Source of the DNA: Rhodospirillales bacterium
GTDB lineage: Bacteria > Pseudomonadota > Alphaproteobacteria > Rhodospirillales > Defluviicoccaceae
DNA length: 8,093 bases
Assembly: GCA_026125865.1 (NCBI GenBank)
Contig: JAHCKI010000099.1
Coordinates: 1 to 8,093, forward strand
Reading direction: 5' to 3'
Shown here: piece after piece, positions 1-6,396 of the stretch
Position numbering within the stretch: position 1 is the first letter of the stretch
How the letters are laid out: each line of letters opens with the position of its first letter
Translations under genes and position numbers: made by a program
Notes under the pieces: model-generated
What the model was told of the DNA's origin: nothing
The model's database searches: none
What the model saw: the letters and a program-made list of their open reading frames with translations, nothing else

Positions 1-149
1 TGGGAAAGTGGACCGCGGCGGATGTGGAGGAGGCGCTCAAGGCGTGCGACCGATCCCGAGGCGGTCCGACGGCGCCCCCGGAAGGACTCTATCTTGTCGC
101 TGTTGAGTATGGGGCCGTCGACGATCAAGAGAGCCCAAATCGATTATAG
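1..149 (+). CDS. truA: tRNA pseudouridine synthase A, C-terminal end (partial)
   Basis: The left edge cuts this gene. Reading from base 3, 48 codons end at a TAG at 147-149. The visible peptide begins GKWTAADVEEALKACDR and continues through GGPTAPPEGLYLVAVEY. This matches the usual TruA C-terminus, where a G-x-W segment and short helix are followed by a TAPPxGLYL-V strand. TruA makes pseudouridine at positions 38-40 of the tRNA anticodon arm in the cytoplasm. The catalytic aspartate lies in the missing N-terminal part. A short tail (GAVDDQESPNRL) follows the conserved strand. The gene converges on the minus-strand membrane protein gene: the two stop codons are adjacent and the coding regions overlap by six bases, leaving no room for a terminator. 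Identification rests on about 48 residues, but the TAPPEGLYLV signature is distinctive. Confidence 0.86.
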   Translation, partial: GKWTAADVEEALKACDRSRGGPTAPPEGLYLVAVEYGAVDDQESPNRL

Positions 150-722
150 CGGCCAGTGCAGGCGGGAGACCGTCATGCCAATGACGATGCTCAAAAACAG
201 ATCGACGGCAATGATGCCGGCCGCCGCCAACGCGCTGATCGCCAGGGCAGTGCGGGCGACGAACCACAGGTAGACAAGAACGAGTGTGATGCCGACCAAC
301 CACAGAAGGTCGCCCGCTTCGGCCGGTACCAGTTCGCCGATGCGGGCGATATTGATGGTAATGGTCACCAGGTTGGCGAATACCGTGGCCCAGTTATAGG
401 CGACGATGTACGCGGCAAATCGATCCCAACATCCGAGCCGCTGTGTCATCCATGCGATGACCAACGGGTAAGCGACCCACGAGACGACGTAGCCTTCGAT
501 TTCGACAATGACGAACCGCGCGACATCCGGCGCCGGGTCCATCGTTGGGTACACCACGGCAAGAAGGACGGCGAACAGCGGTGCGACGATTACCGCCGCC
601 AAGAAAGAGCGCCAGACGCCTTCGACAGACGTGTTGAAACAGCTCATCCCGCGCGGGTCGAAATGCGCCAGACGATAGGCGCCCAGCAGCGACGCCGTCG
701 CTTCGTTCAGGATTGTCGACAT
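144..722 (-). CDS. five-helix membrane protein of unknown function downstream of dapE
   Basis: A 192-residue hydrophobic protein that I cannot assign to a named function. Likely membrane segments are at about residues 39-59, 68-91, 101-127, 136-157 and 162-184. A soluble N-terminal stretch of about 35 residues (ATASLLGAYRLAHFDPRGM) precedes them. The overall shape recalls Yip1-like small multispanning proteins, but I see no diagnostic motif. I chose the ATG at 722 because the open frame upstream only runs antisense-like through dapE. This start overlaps the dapE stop by 16 bases, which suggests translational coupling. No clear Shine-Dalgarno sequence precedes it. Its own stop (TAA, 146-144) lies inside the truA end. 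The gene is the last of the minus-strand dap cluster. Its retention next to dapE hints at an envelope-related role, but that is only inference from position. Confidence 0.8.
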   Translation of the reverse strand: MSTILNEATASLLGAYRLAHFDPRGMSCFNTSVEGVWRSFLAAVIVAPLFAVLLAVVYPTMDPAPDVARFVIVEIEGYVVSWVAYPLVIAWMTQRLGCWDRFAAYIVAYNWATVFANLVTITINIARIGELVPAEAGDLLWLVGITLVLVYLWFVARTALAISALAAAGIIAVDLFLSIVIGMTVSRLHWPL

Positions 723-1873
723 GCCGGGGCCGCGAAGAAACCGTCGAGGACGGCTTCGTAGATTTCGGTCAGGCGTTGAATGTCGGATACGGCGACGTTC
801 TCGTCGACCTTGTGGGCGGTTTCTCCCGGCATGCCGAATTCGCACACCGGACAGGCGTTTTTAATGAAACGGGCGTCCGAGGTGCCGCCGGAGGTGCTGA
901 GCACCGGCCTGATCCCGGTCACTTGTTCGACGGCGCGGACGACAACATCGCTCAAATGGCCCGGCGGGCACAGGAACGCCGAGCCCGAGCCTTCGGTTTC
1001 CAAATCGAACCGCCCGTTGGTGTCCTCGCATCGGGCCCGAACCCATGCCGTCAGGCTTTCCGGGGTGTGGAGGTCGTTGAAGCGTATGTTGAACAGCGCC
1101 TTGGCGGTGGCGGGTATGACATTGGTCGCTTTATTGCCCACATCGATGCTGGTGACGGTCAAAACCGAAGGATCGAAGTGCGCCGTTCCCTCATCCAGCG
1201 GCGTTTCCACCATGGCCCCCAAGGCGCGGATAAGCCGCGGAATGGGGTTGTCGGCCAAATGCGGATAGGCCGCGTGCCCTTGTATACCATGCATGGTCAA
1301 CGCGAAATTGAGGCTGCCCCGCCGCCCGATCTTGATCATTTCGCCCAGCGTCGAGGGGTTCGTCGGCTCGCCGACCAGGCAAGCATCGAGCACTTCGCCG
1401 CGCCGGCGCAACCAGTCGAGAACCTTCACCGTGCCGTTGATCGCCGGCCCTTCCTCGTCCCCGGTGATGAGGAAACTGATCGACCCGTTGAGCGATTGGT
1501 CGCGCCGTGCGAGGAAACGGGAGACGGCAGCGGCGAAGCAGGCGATTGCCGCCTTCATGTCGGACGCGCCGCGCCCATACAGTCGCCCATCGCGGATCTC
1601 GGCGGCGAACGGGTCAACCGTCCAAGCCTTTTCATCGCCGACCGGCACCACGTCGGTATGTCCCGCGAAACAGAAGTTGGGCTGATCATCTCCCAGGCGC
1701 GCATAGAGATTGGCGACATCCGCCGAACGGTCATCCGAGAACACCAGGCGGGCGCACGTGAAGCCGAGGGGTTCAAGGGCGTCGCGCAGGACGTCGAGCG
1801 CTCCGGCGTCAAAGGGCGTGATGCTCGGACAGCGTATCAGATCACGTCCGAGTTCCAGCGCATCGATGTGCAC
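707..1873 (-). CDS. dapE: succinyl-diaminopimelate desuccinylase
   Basis: This 388-residue M20-family metallopeptidase hydrolyses N-succinyl-L,L-diaminopimelate to L,L-diaminopimelate plus succinate, in the succinylase branch leading to meso-diaminopimelate and lysine. The di-zinc site is complete: His72 in GHTDVVP, Asp105 in GRGASDMK, catalytic Glu140 and ligand Glu141 in GDEEG, Glu169 in GEPT, and His354 in ETAHKVDE. The dimerisation (lid) domain is at about residues 182-295. The length fits the family (about 375-385). The start is the GTG at 1873 (VHIDALELGRDL), preceded by AGGGCAGGA at suitable spacing. The same frame stays open far upstream through dapD, but those codons are a shadow. 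The gene lies 32 bases after dapD and overlaps the next gene by 16 bases, so dapD, dapE and the membrane protein are probably one transcript. Confidence 0.96.
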   Translation of the reverse strand: MHIDALELGRDLIRCPSITPFDAGALDVLRDALEPLGFTCARLVFSDDRSADVANLYARLGDDQPNFCFAGHTDVVPVGDEKAWTVDPFAAEIRDGRLYGRGASDMKAAIACFAAAVSRFLARRDQSLNGSISFLITGDEEGPAINGTVKVLDWLRRRGEVLDACLVGEPTNPSTLGEMIKIGRRGSLNFALTMHGIQGHAAYPHLADNPIPRLIRALGAMVETPLDEGTAHFDPSVLTVTSIDVGNKATNVIPATAKALFNIRFNDLHTPESLTAWVRARCEDTNGRFDLETEGSGSAFLCPPGHLSDVVVRAVEQVTGIRPVLSTSGGTSDARFIKNACPVCEFGMPGETAHKVDENVAVSDIQRLTEIYEAVLDGFFAAPACRQS

Positions 1874-1905
1874 GGTTGTTCCTGCCCTTTCAGGCGAGAC
1901 GACGG

Positions 1906-2745
1906 TCAGTCTCGAAGCAGTTCGTTGATGGACGTTTTCGAGCGCGTCTTCTCGTCGACCCGCTTGACGATGACCGCACAATAGAGGCCGGGGCCGGGCC
2001 GTCCGTCGGGAAACGCCGCGCCGGGCATGGTGCCCGAAACGACGACCGAGTACGGCGGCACTTTTCCATAATGAATCTCGCCCGTGGTGCGGTCGACGAT
2101 CCGGGTCGACGCCCCGATGTAGACACCCATGGACAGCACCGAGCCCTCGCCGACGCGGACGCCCTCCGCTACTTCCGCGCGCGCGCCGATGAAACAGTTG
2201 TCTTCGATGATGACGGGGTCCGCCTGCAATGGTTCCAGCACGCCGCCGATACCCGCGCCGCCGGAAATGTGGCAGTTGCGGCCGATTTGGGCGCAGGAGC
2301 CGACCGTCGACCAGGTATCGATCATGGCGCCCTCGCCAACGTACGCCCCCAGGTTGACGAAGCACGGCATCAGGACGGCGCCGGGCGCGATGAAGGCCGA
2401 GTGGCGAACGGTACAATTGGGAACGGCGCGAAAACCGGCAGCGCGAAACCGGGTGTCGTCCCACCCCGCGAACTTGGACGGCACCTTGTCGAACCATGAA
2501 GCTCCGCCGGGACCGCCGGCTATGGGGGTCATGTCGTTGAGGCGGAACGACAACAGCACCGCCTTCTTGAGCCACTGGTTGACCCGCCATCCGTCGTCGG
2601 TTTTCTCGGCGACCCGCGCCGCGCCACTGTCGAGGAGTCGCAGCGCTTCGTCGACGGCGTCGCGAACGGTTCCTTTCGTTTCGAAGCCGATCGTGTCTCT
2701 GACGTCCCAGGCCGCATCAATGGTTTTTTGGAGTTCAGTCGTCAT
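1906..2745 (-). CDS. dapD: 2,3,4,5-tetrahydropyridine-2,6-dicarboxylate N-succinyltransferase
   Basis: This 279-residue enzyme transfers succinyl from succinyl-CoA to tetrahydrodipicolinate, opening the succinylase branch of diaminopimelate synthesis. An N-terminal helical domain is at about residues 1-95 (including VNQWLKKAVLLSFRLND at 55-71). It is followed by a left-handed beta-helix of hexapeptide repeats at about 105-240, with the family signatures MIDTWSTVGSCAQIG (141-155) and HISGGAGIGGVLEPL (159-173). The C-terminal segment carries VPPYSVVVSGTMPG. The family forms trimers. I prefer the ATG at 2745 (MTTELQKTIDAAW), which matches the usual family start. An in-frame GTG at 2757 would add four residues (MSEN). 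Neither has a strong Shine-Dalgarno sequence. A 93-base gap separates it from the upstream nucleotidase gene and probably holds its own promoter. Confidence 0.96.
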   Translation of the reverse strand: MTTELQKTIDAAWDVRDTIGFETKGTVRDAVDEALRLLDSGAARVAEKTDDGWRVNQWLKKAVLLSFRLNDMTPIAGGPGGASWFDKVPSKFAGWDDTRFRAAGFRAVPNCTVRHSAFIAPGAVLMPCFVNLGAYVGEGAMIDTWSTVGSCAQIGRNCHISGGAGIGGVLEPLQADPVIIEDNCFIGARAEVAEGVRVGEGSVLSMGVYIGASTRIVDRTTGEIHYGKVPPYSVVVSGTMPGAAFPDGRPGPGLYCAVIVKRVDEKTRSKTSINELLRD

Positions 2746-2784
2746 ATTTTCAGACACCGTTCACAATCTAAAAATTTCGGCGAG

Positions 2785-2813
2785 ACCATGCGCAAGGGCC
2801 CGAAGGCTGTCAA
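2785..2813 (-). promoter_or_regulatory. candidate sigma-70-type promoter for dapD-dapE
   Basis: On the minus strand a perfect TTGACA (2813-2808) is followed after 17 bases by CATGGT (2790-2785), a weak -10 match. It sits in the 93-base gap between the nucleotidase stop and the dapD start, which leaves a leader of about 30-40 bases. The -35 match is good and the -10 poor, so transcription read through from the nucleotidase gene remains possible. Confidence 0.35.
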
Positions 2814-2838
2814 TGCTCGACGTGCGGACACATGTCAT

Positions 2839-3552
2839 TCAACCGTCGACGACACCCTGCAACCACGCCGCGAGATCGTCGGTTTCGTGGTCGATGCATG
2901 CTTCGTCGGCGCCCTCGTTGCCGTACGCCGTGTCGGTTCGCACCCACACCGTGGTCATGCCCAGGCGGGCGGCCGGCGCCAGGTTGCGCGCCATGTCCTC
3001 GACCATCACCGTCGTGCGCGGATCGAGGTCGAAGCGTTGGACGACCATGTCGTAGGCGACGGGTTCCGGTTTGGGTTGATAGTTGGCCTCGACGATGCCG
3101 AATACGGAGTCGAAATGGTGAGCGACGCCGAGGCGCTCGGTCACCCGCTCGGCATGGCGAATCGAGGCGTTGGTATGAATGATTTTGCGCCCCGGCAGGC
3201 GCGCCAGCGCCGCGCCCAGTTCCGGACTGGGGGGCAGAACCGATAGATCGATGTCGTGGACGCACTCGAGAAACGGCTTCGGGTCCATGTCGTGAAGGTG
3301 CATGAGTCCGCGCAGCGAGGTACCGAATTCGCGGAAATACCGCTTTTGCAGCCGATAGGCGTCGTCGACGGCAAGGCCGAGAAAAGCCGCGATGTATGAT
3401 CGCATGCGATCATCAATTTGATCGAAAAGGTTGAATTTCGATGAATAAAGTGTGTTATCTAGATCGAATATCCAGGCTGTCGCGTTACGCAGCGTCGCGG
3501 TTTCGCGCGGCGGGTGCGTACAGGCTTTTTCCGTGGTGTCGGTCCCAGTCAT
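2839..3552 (-). CDS. HAD-superfamily pyrimidine 5'-nucleotidase
   Basis: A 237-residue cytosolic haloacid-dehalogenase phosphatase of the pyrimidine 5'-nucleotidase (SDT1/PHM8-like) type, expected to dephosphorylate pyrimidine nucleoside monophosphates or related phosphometabolites. HAD motif I is FDLDNTLY with nucleophile Asp30 and acid/base Asp32. Motif II is HTNAS (Thr127). Motif III is Lys161 in YQPKPEP. Motif IV is VEDMARN with Glu185-Asp186. The cap segment KRYFREFGTSLRGLM (70-84) is the family hallmark. The start is the ATG at 3552 (MTGTDTTEK). The first 22 residues precede the conserved core and no Shine-Dalgarno sequence is visible, so a leaderless message or a later start is possible. 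The gene leads the minus-strand dap cluster, an arrangement I recall from other alphaproteobacteria. Any metabolic link to DapD/DapE is not obvious. The precise substrate cannot be read from sequence. Confidence 0.9.
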   Translation of the reverse strand: MTGTDTTEKACTHPPRETATLRNATAWIFDLDNTLYSSKFNLFDQIDDRMRSYIAAFLGLAVDDAYRLQKRYFREFGTSLRGLMHLHDMDPKPFLECVHDIDLSVLPPSPELGAALARLPGRKIIHTNASIRHAERVTERLGVAHHFDSVFGIVEANYQPKPEPVAYDMVVQRFDLDPRTTVMVEDMARNLAPAARLGMTTVWVRTDTAYGNEGADEACIDHETDDLAAWLQGVVDG

Positions 3553-3561
3553 CGTGTCATA

Positions 3562-3590
3562 TATCTGTGCGGACAGAAGCGAGATGACAA
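3562..3590 (-). promoter_or_regulatory. candidate promoter for the nucleotidase gene, possibly leaderless
   Basis: Minus-strand TTGTCA (3590-3585), a 17-base spacer, then CAGATA (3567-3562). Initiation about seven bases further would fall within a few bases of the ATG at 3552, which fits the absence of a Shine-Dalgarno sequence there. The box lies in the 231-base divergent gap 3553-3783 shared with the EAL gene. I could not identify a convincing plus-strand promoter in that gap. Confidence 0.3.
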
Positions 3591-3783
3591 GGTTGAATCC
3601 TGGTTGCGTCTCACAATCGCCGGCGCGATGGACAGGGCAAAGGCAATACACAAGACAAAGGATGGAGCGTTGTACGCTGGAAGCGAGGTCGGCCGCTTTC
3701 TCCGTTTTCCGGGCCATCGCCTCGGAAATCCACGCGGTCACGGTGTTGGTGTGTTCGCGGGGGCGAAATGAGGCGTAGCGCCC

Positions 3784-5460
3784 ATGCTTGATCAATCGCG
3801 GCCGTTTCCGCCGACGGGAATCGAGCGGGAGCGCTTTTTGTCTCTGGCGTTCTGTTGGGCCGAACTGGTTCTGGAAGTGGACCTCAGCGGCCGCCTGGTG
3901 CTGGCGGAGGGAGCGGCGGAATCGCTGCTGGGTCAGGCCCCCGAAGAACTGTACGGCCGGCCCATAGACAGCATTGCCGCACCCGAGGACCTGAAACAAT
4001 TTCGCCGCCTGCTCGAAACAGCTTGGCGCAGCGGGCATGTGGAGGACGCGACCATACGGCTGACCGGCGCCAAAGGGCCGTCGGCGCGCCTGGCGTTCGC
4101 CGCCTATCGCCTGGAAAGAGACGCGAGTAGCTGCTTTCTCGCATTTCGCCGCTACCGGCCGGTCCATTGGGGGGACAATCAAGCTGGCCTGTCACGCGAT
4201 GAGGACACGGGCCTGTTCGAAGCCAATGCGTTCCTCGACGTGGCCTTCCGGCGCATTGCCGAGAATACGTCCAACCGGGCCCTGAGGTCGCGCATGACGC
4301 TGATCGGGCTGCATGGATACGACGCGCTCCGCGAGTATCTGGATCCCGGTTCGGAACAGCAGTTCCTCGAAGCCGTGGGCGGTTGCCTTCGCGCCGGTTC
4401 CCTGGACGCGGACACCGCCGGCCGGGTTCACGGTGACCGCTATGCGTTTCTCCACAACGCCTCTCTTACGGTCGAGCTTGTCCGGAAGCGCCTCGAGAAA
4501 CTGATCCGCGACACCGTTCCCTTCGGCGCTGATTGCACGGTCGAAGCCATGACCGTGGACATCGACGACGACGGCATGTCGCCGGACCTCATCGCCAAGG
4601 GCCTCCGCTACACGACCAATCGGTTCAGGCATGACCCTCTCGGCGAGTTGGCGGCGCAAGCCTCGCCGATCAGGCTCTCGCAGCAAGCCGGCAAGTCCGT
4701 CGAGGCATCGCGCCTGTTCGAAGGGACCATCACGACAGGCGATTTCACCATTGCGTTTCAGCCGATCGTCGACGTGGCGACGGGTGCCATCCATCATTAT
4801 GAAGCGCTGGCCCGATTTCCGGCACACTCGGGCGTACGCAGCGCCTATGAGCAGATAACGTTCGCCGAGGACACCGGCCTGATCGCCGATTTCGACCTGG
4901 CCATGGCAAGAAAGGCCATCGGCTGGCTGGCCGGCCGGCAAAACCGGGACGCCGCCTCCGTTGCCGTCAATATGTCCGGCATGTCGGTGGGGTCGCTGTC
5001 GTACCTGGCGCGTCTTGACGGCATCCTCGCGGCCAATCCCTGGCTGCGTGGACGCCTGATGTTCGAAATCACCGAATCGGTGCGCATGGAGCGCCTCGGG
5101 CCCGCCAACACCTTCATTCGCCGGCTCCGCGAACTGGGATTTCCGGTCTGCCTCGACGATTTCGGCTCGGGTGCCGCCAATTTCAGGTATCTGTCCCGCC
5201 TGGAAGTGGACATCGTCAAGCTGGATGGCCATTCCCTCAACAACGCGCGCAAGGAGCGGACCGGAAAAGCGTTCTTGAAGGCGCTGGTCAGCCTCTGCGG
5301 CGAACTGGGCATTGCGACCATCGCCGAAATGATCGAAGACGAAGCAGGCCTCGATTTCGTCCGCGACTGCGGCGTGCAATACGTCCAAGGCCACCTCTTC
5401 GGCCGCCCCGCCAACACCATCGACGCCTTCACCAACGCCATCCCCCGGCACTTGTTTTGA
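3784..5460 (+). CDS. PAS / degenerate GGDEF / EAL protein, predicted c-di-GMP phosphodiesterase
   Basis: A 558-residue protein without membrane segments. Order: a PAS-like sensor at about residues 18-122, a GGDEF-like domain at about 138-285, and an EAL domain at about 315-555. In the GGDEF domain the signature is HGDRY (216-220), so the catalytic glutamate is lost and diguanylate cyclase activity is not expected. The domain may still bind GTP or regulate the EAL part. The EAL domain keeps all recognised catalytic and metal residues: Glu340 in EAL (340-342), Asn396 in VAVNMSG, Glu428 in FEITES, Asp458-Asp459 in LDDFGSG, Lys479 in VDIVKLD, Glu515 in IAEMIED and Gln535 in VQGHLFGRP. It should therefore cleave c-di-GMP to pGpG, with the PAS domain sensing an unknown cue. 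The ATG at 3784 has TGAGG about 10 bases upstream. The gene is transcribed divergently from the nucleotidase gene. No clear terminator hairpin follows the TGA. Confidence 0.95.
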   Translation: MLDQSRPFPPTGIERERFLSLAFCWAELVLEVDLSGRLVLAEGAAESLLGQAPEELYGRPIDSIAAPEDLKQFRRLLETAWRSGHVEDATIRLTGAKGPSARLAFAAYRLERDASSCFLAFRRYRPVHWGDNQAGLSRDEDTGLFEANAFLDVAFRRIAENTSNRALRSRMTLIGLHGYDALREYLDPGSEQQFLEAVGGCLRAGSLDADTAGRVHGDRYAFLHNASLTVELVRKRLEKLIRDTVPFGADCTVEAMTVDIDDDGMSPDLIAKGLRYTTNRFRHDPLGELAAQASPIRLSQQAGKSVEASRLFEGTITTGDFTIAFQPIVDVATGAIHHYEALARFPAHSGVRSAYEQITFAEDTGLIADFDLAMARKAIGWLAGRQNRDAASVAVNMSGMSVGSLSYLARLDGILAANPWLRGRLMFEITESVRMERLGPANTFIRRLRELGFPVCLDDFGSGAANFRYLSRLEVDIVKLDGHSLNNARKERTGKAFLKALVSLCGELGIATIAEMIEDEAGLDFVRDCGVQYVQGHLFGRPANTIDAFTNAIPRHLF

Positions 5461-5534
5461 TGCTTGTTGTGACGGGCGCGCTTTTTGGGACGGGGTGCTC
5501 GCCATCGCCGCAAAAAACAACCGATGATTGCGCA

Positions 5535-5614
5535 AGCGAGGGACCGCGGCCACGCCAAGAAACTTAACCATAAAGAGAAATACGACATGCATTAATCAAC
5601 CATACTCGACTCAT
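5535..5614 (-). pseudogene. stub of a gene paralogous to the frame starting at 7796
   Basis: In the left end copy the ATG at 5614 aligns with the ATG at 7796 in the right copy. From 5614 the frame here stops after 16 codons because of a one-base deletion. The neighbouring frame, from the ATG at 5588, reads YFSLWLSFLAWPRSLA. This resembles HFSLWLLVVAGIPNSLA in the right copy (shared FSLWL, Ala, Pro, SLA). The hydrophobic stretch looks like part of a signal peptide. Beyond 5535 the similarity ends and the frame runs antisense into the EAL gene, so no functional product is expected. The homology call rests on a short alignment. Confidence 0.35.
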
Positions 5615-5723
5615 TTGTTCGCGATTTTTCACGTTTTTGACACGGTTTGTACCGCGCTAAACGGGCATAAAGCATTGATAACGCACATTTTGTGTCAAAT
5701 TCCACGTGCAAAAAGTGCTCATT

Positions 5724-5740
5724 TGTATGGAAATGTATGC
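5724..5740 (-). promoter_or_regulatory. two phased CATACA repeats, left copy
   Basis: On the minus strand GCATACA and CATACA are spaced 10 bases apart (TGTATG at 5724 and 5734 on the plus strand). A degenerate third unit (GCAC in place of CATACA) follows in register. The 10-base period puts the units on one face of the helix, as expected of a protein-binding array. The function is inferred. Confidence 0.4.
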
Positions 5741-6239
5741 AAAAACGATCGCAACACATTGATATTTATGAATTCAATTATAAGCGTATTTTTCCTCCGT
5801 AAATTGCGCGTAATGGGCGTGCCGGCAGCGGTGGAGCTGCTATCTTTCGGCGGAGAACGTTGCGCGCGTCGGTAGTAGAACGGTGTTTTCTCGACGATTT
5901 ACGCGGAACCGGCATCGGCAACCGCCGAGGGGTTTTGTTGCCGTCTCATGCCTCGCCCCTGGCCATTGTCGCGTCGAGGCCATCATCGCGTCGAGGATGG
6001 CGAGGTGTTGCCGCATGGCGGTGATGACCGTCGCCGACACCGACGCCGTCACCTTGGCGGACGCACAAAGCCACGGAGCCAGAAAAACCTCGCTTGAGAC
6101 ATCGCGGATCGCCGACCCCCTGACGTATTCAACAATGAAAAAGAACAATACAAGAACTTACGCTTGGACACTCACCCTGTCAAGCCACACCTCGCGCCAA
6201 CAAAGGAGGCGCACAACCATGATCCTTTCGGTCGCTCCA

Positions 6240-6302
6240 GACTCACCAGAAAGCAGGCAAAACAACAAACACCTGCAAAAAGAAGGAAGATTCCATTTTT
6301 CC
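6240..6302 (+). repeat. REP-like unit A (uninterrupted copy)
   Basis: Begins GACTCACCAGAAAGCAGGC (6240-6258), followed by AAAACAACAAAC, CCTG, an A-run and a tail GGAAGATTCCATTTTTCC (6285-6302). The first 31 bases are identical to unit B (7189-7207 joined to 7373-7384). The tails are similar but diverged. The unit serves as the empty-site version of unit B, which carries an insertion after GCAGGC. It lies about 95 bases upstream of the orphan membrane protein gene. Confidence 0.7.
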
Positions 6303-6311
6303 AAGAAAGGA

Positions 6312-6378
6312 CCGCCCACCCTTACGATCAAAAAAATGAGAATGACCCTATTTCCCATTTTCTCGGGCGGGGTTTTTC
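6312..6378 (+). terminator. nested hairpin ending in a T-run
   Basis: CCGCCC (6312-6317) can pair with GGGCGG (6365-6370), enclosing a second imperfect stem TGAGAATG with CATTTTCTC. GGTTTTT follows at 6371-6377. A T-run after a G+C stem resembles a Rho-independent terminator, but the loop is long. No plus-strand gene directly upstream needs one. It could equally be a leader structure for the gene at 6397. Confidence 0.25.
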
Positions 6379-6396
6379 ATTCTTTCTCACACAGCT

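Larger units (their letters stand above)
5535..5781 (-). repeat. left diverged end copy (inverted relative to 7629-7880)
   Basis: Read on the minus strand, this A+T-rich segment aligns with 7629-7880 on the plus strand. Anchors are TGCATACATTTCCATACAAA (5741 downward; the right copy differs at one base) and ATTTCTCTTTATGGTT (5581 downward; 15 of 16 match). Anchor spacing is 160 bases here and 161 in the right copy. By hand I count roughly 114 of 190 identical positions with a single one-base gap. Similarity fades upstream of about 5781 and inside the G+C-rich bases near 5535, just short of the EAL gene end. Confidence 0.72.
5461..6396. other. long gene-poor accessory stretch after the EAL gene
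   Basis: No confident gene in 936 bases. It opens with about 75 G+C-rich bases, then a conspicuously A+T-rich block (about 5565-5815) that contains the left end copy. A G+C-richer block follows (about 5816-6125). Frames are open there on both strands, for example minus strand 6148-5840, but they have no recognisable product and no ribosome site. A short tandem-like duplication TCGCGTCGAGG occurs at 5969 and 5986. The segment 6126-6396 is again A-rich and contains the first REP-like unit and a nested hairpin. The patchwork composition suggests successive insertions or decayed genes. Confidence 0.6.

Noticed and set aside
713..1984. 423-codon plus-strand frame antisense to dapE
   Set aside because: A shadow caused by high G+C third positions; the opposite strand has an intact DapE with all active-site residues.
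1874..2590. Upstream extension of the dapE frame (a 627-residue open frame from 2590)
   Set aside because: The extra 239 codons lie antiphase over dapD and read as Arg/Gly/Pro-rich shadow protein; the M20 family starts at about 1873.
4192..5592. 466-codon minus-strand frame antisense to the EAL gene
   Set aside because: Mirror of the EAL coding sequence without recognisable domains. Only its first codons near 5588-5535 are of interest, as part of the left end copy.
5720..5745. CRISPR-like or tandem repeat array
   Set aside because: The repeated unit is only CATACA with 4-base spacers, two or three times; there are no spacer-length intervals or cas genes.
5840..6148. 102-codon minus-strand frame with moderate third-position G+C
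   Set aside because: First and second position G+C are nearly equal, it has no ribosome site, and its length comes from a G+C-rich block; I could not support a gene call.
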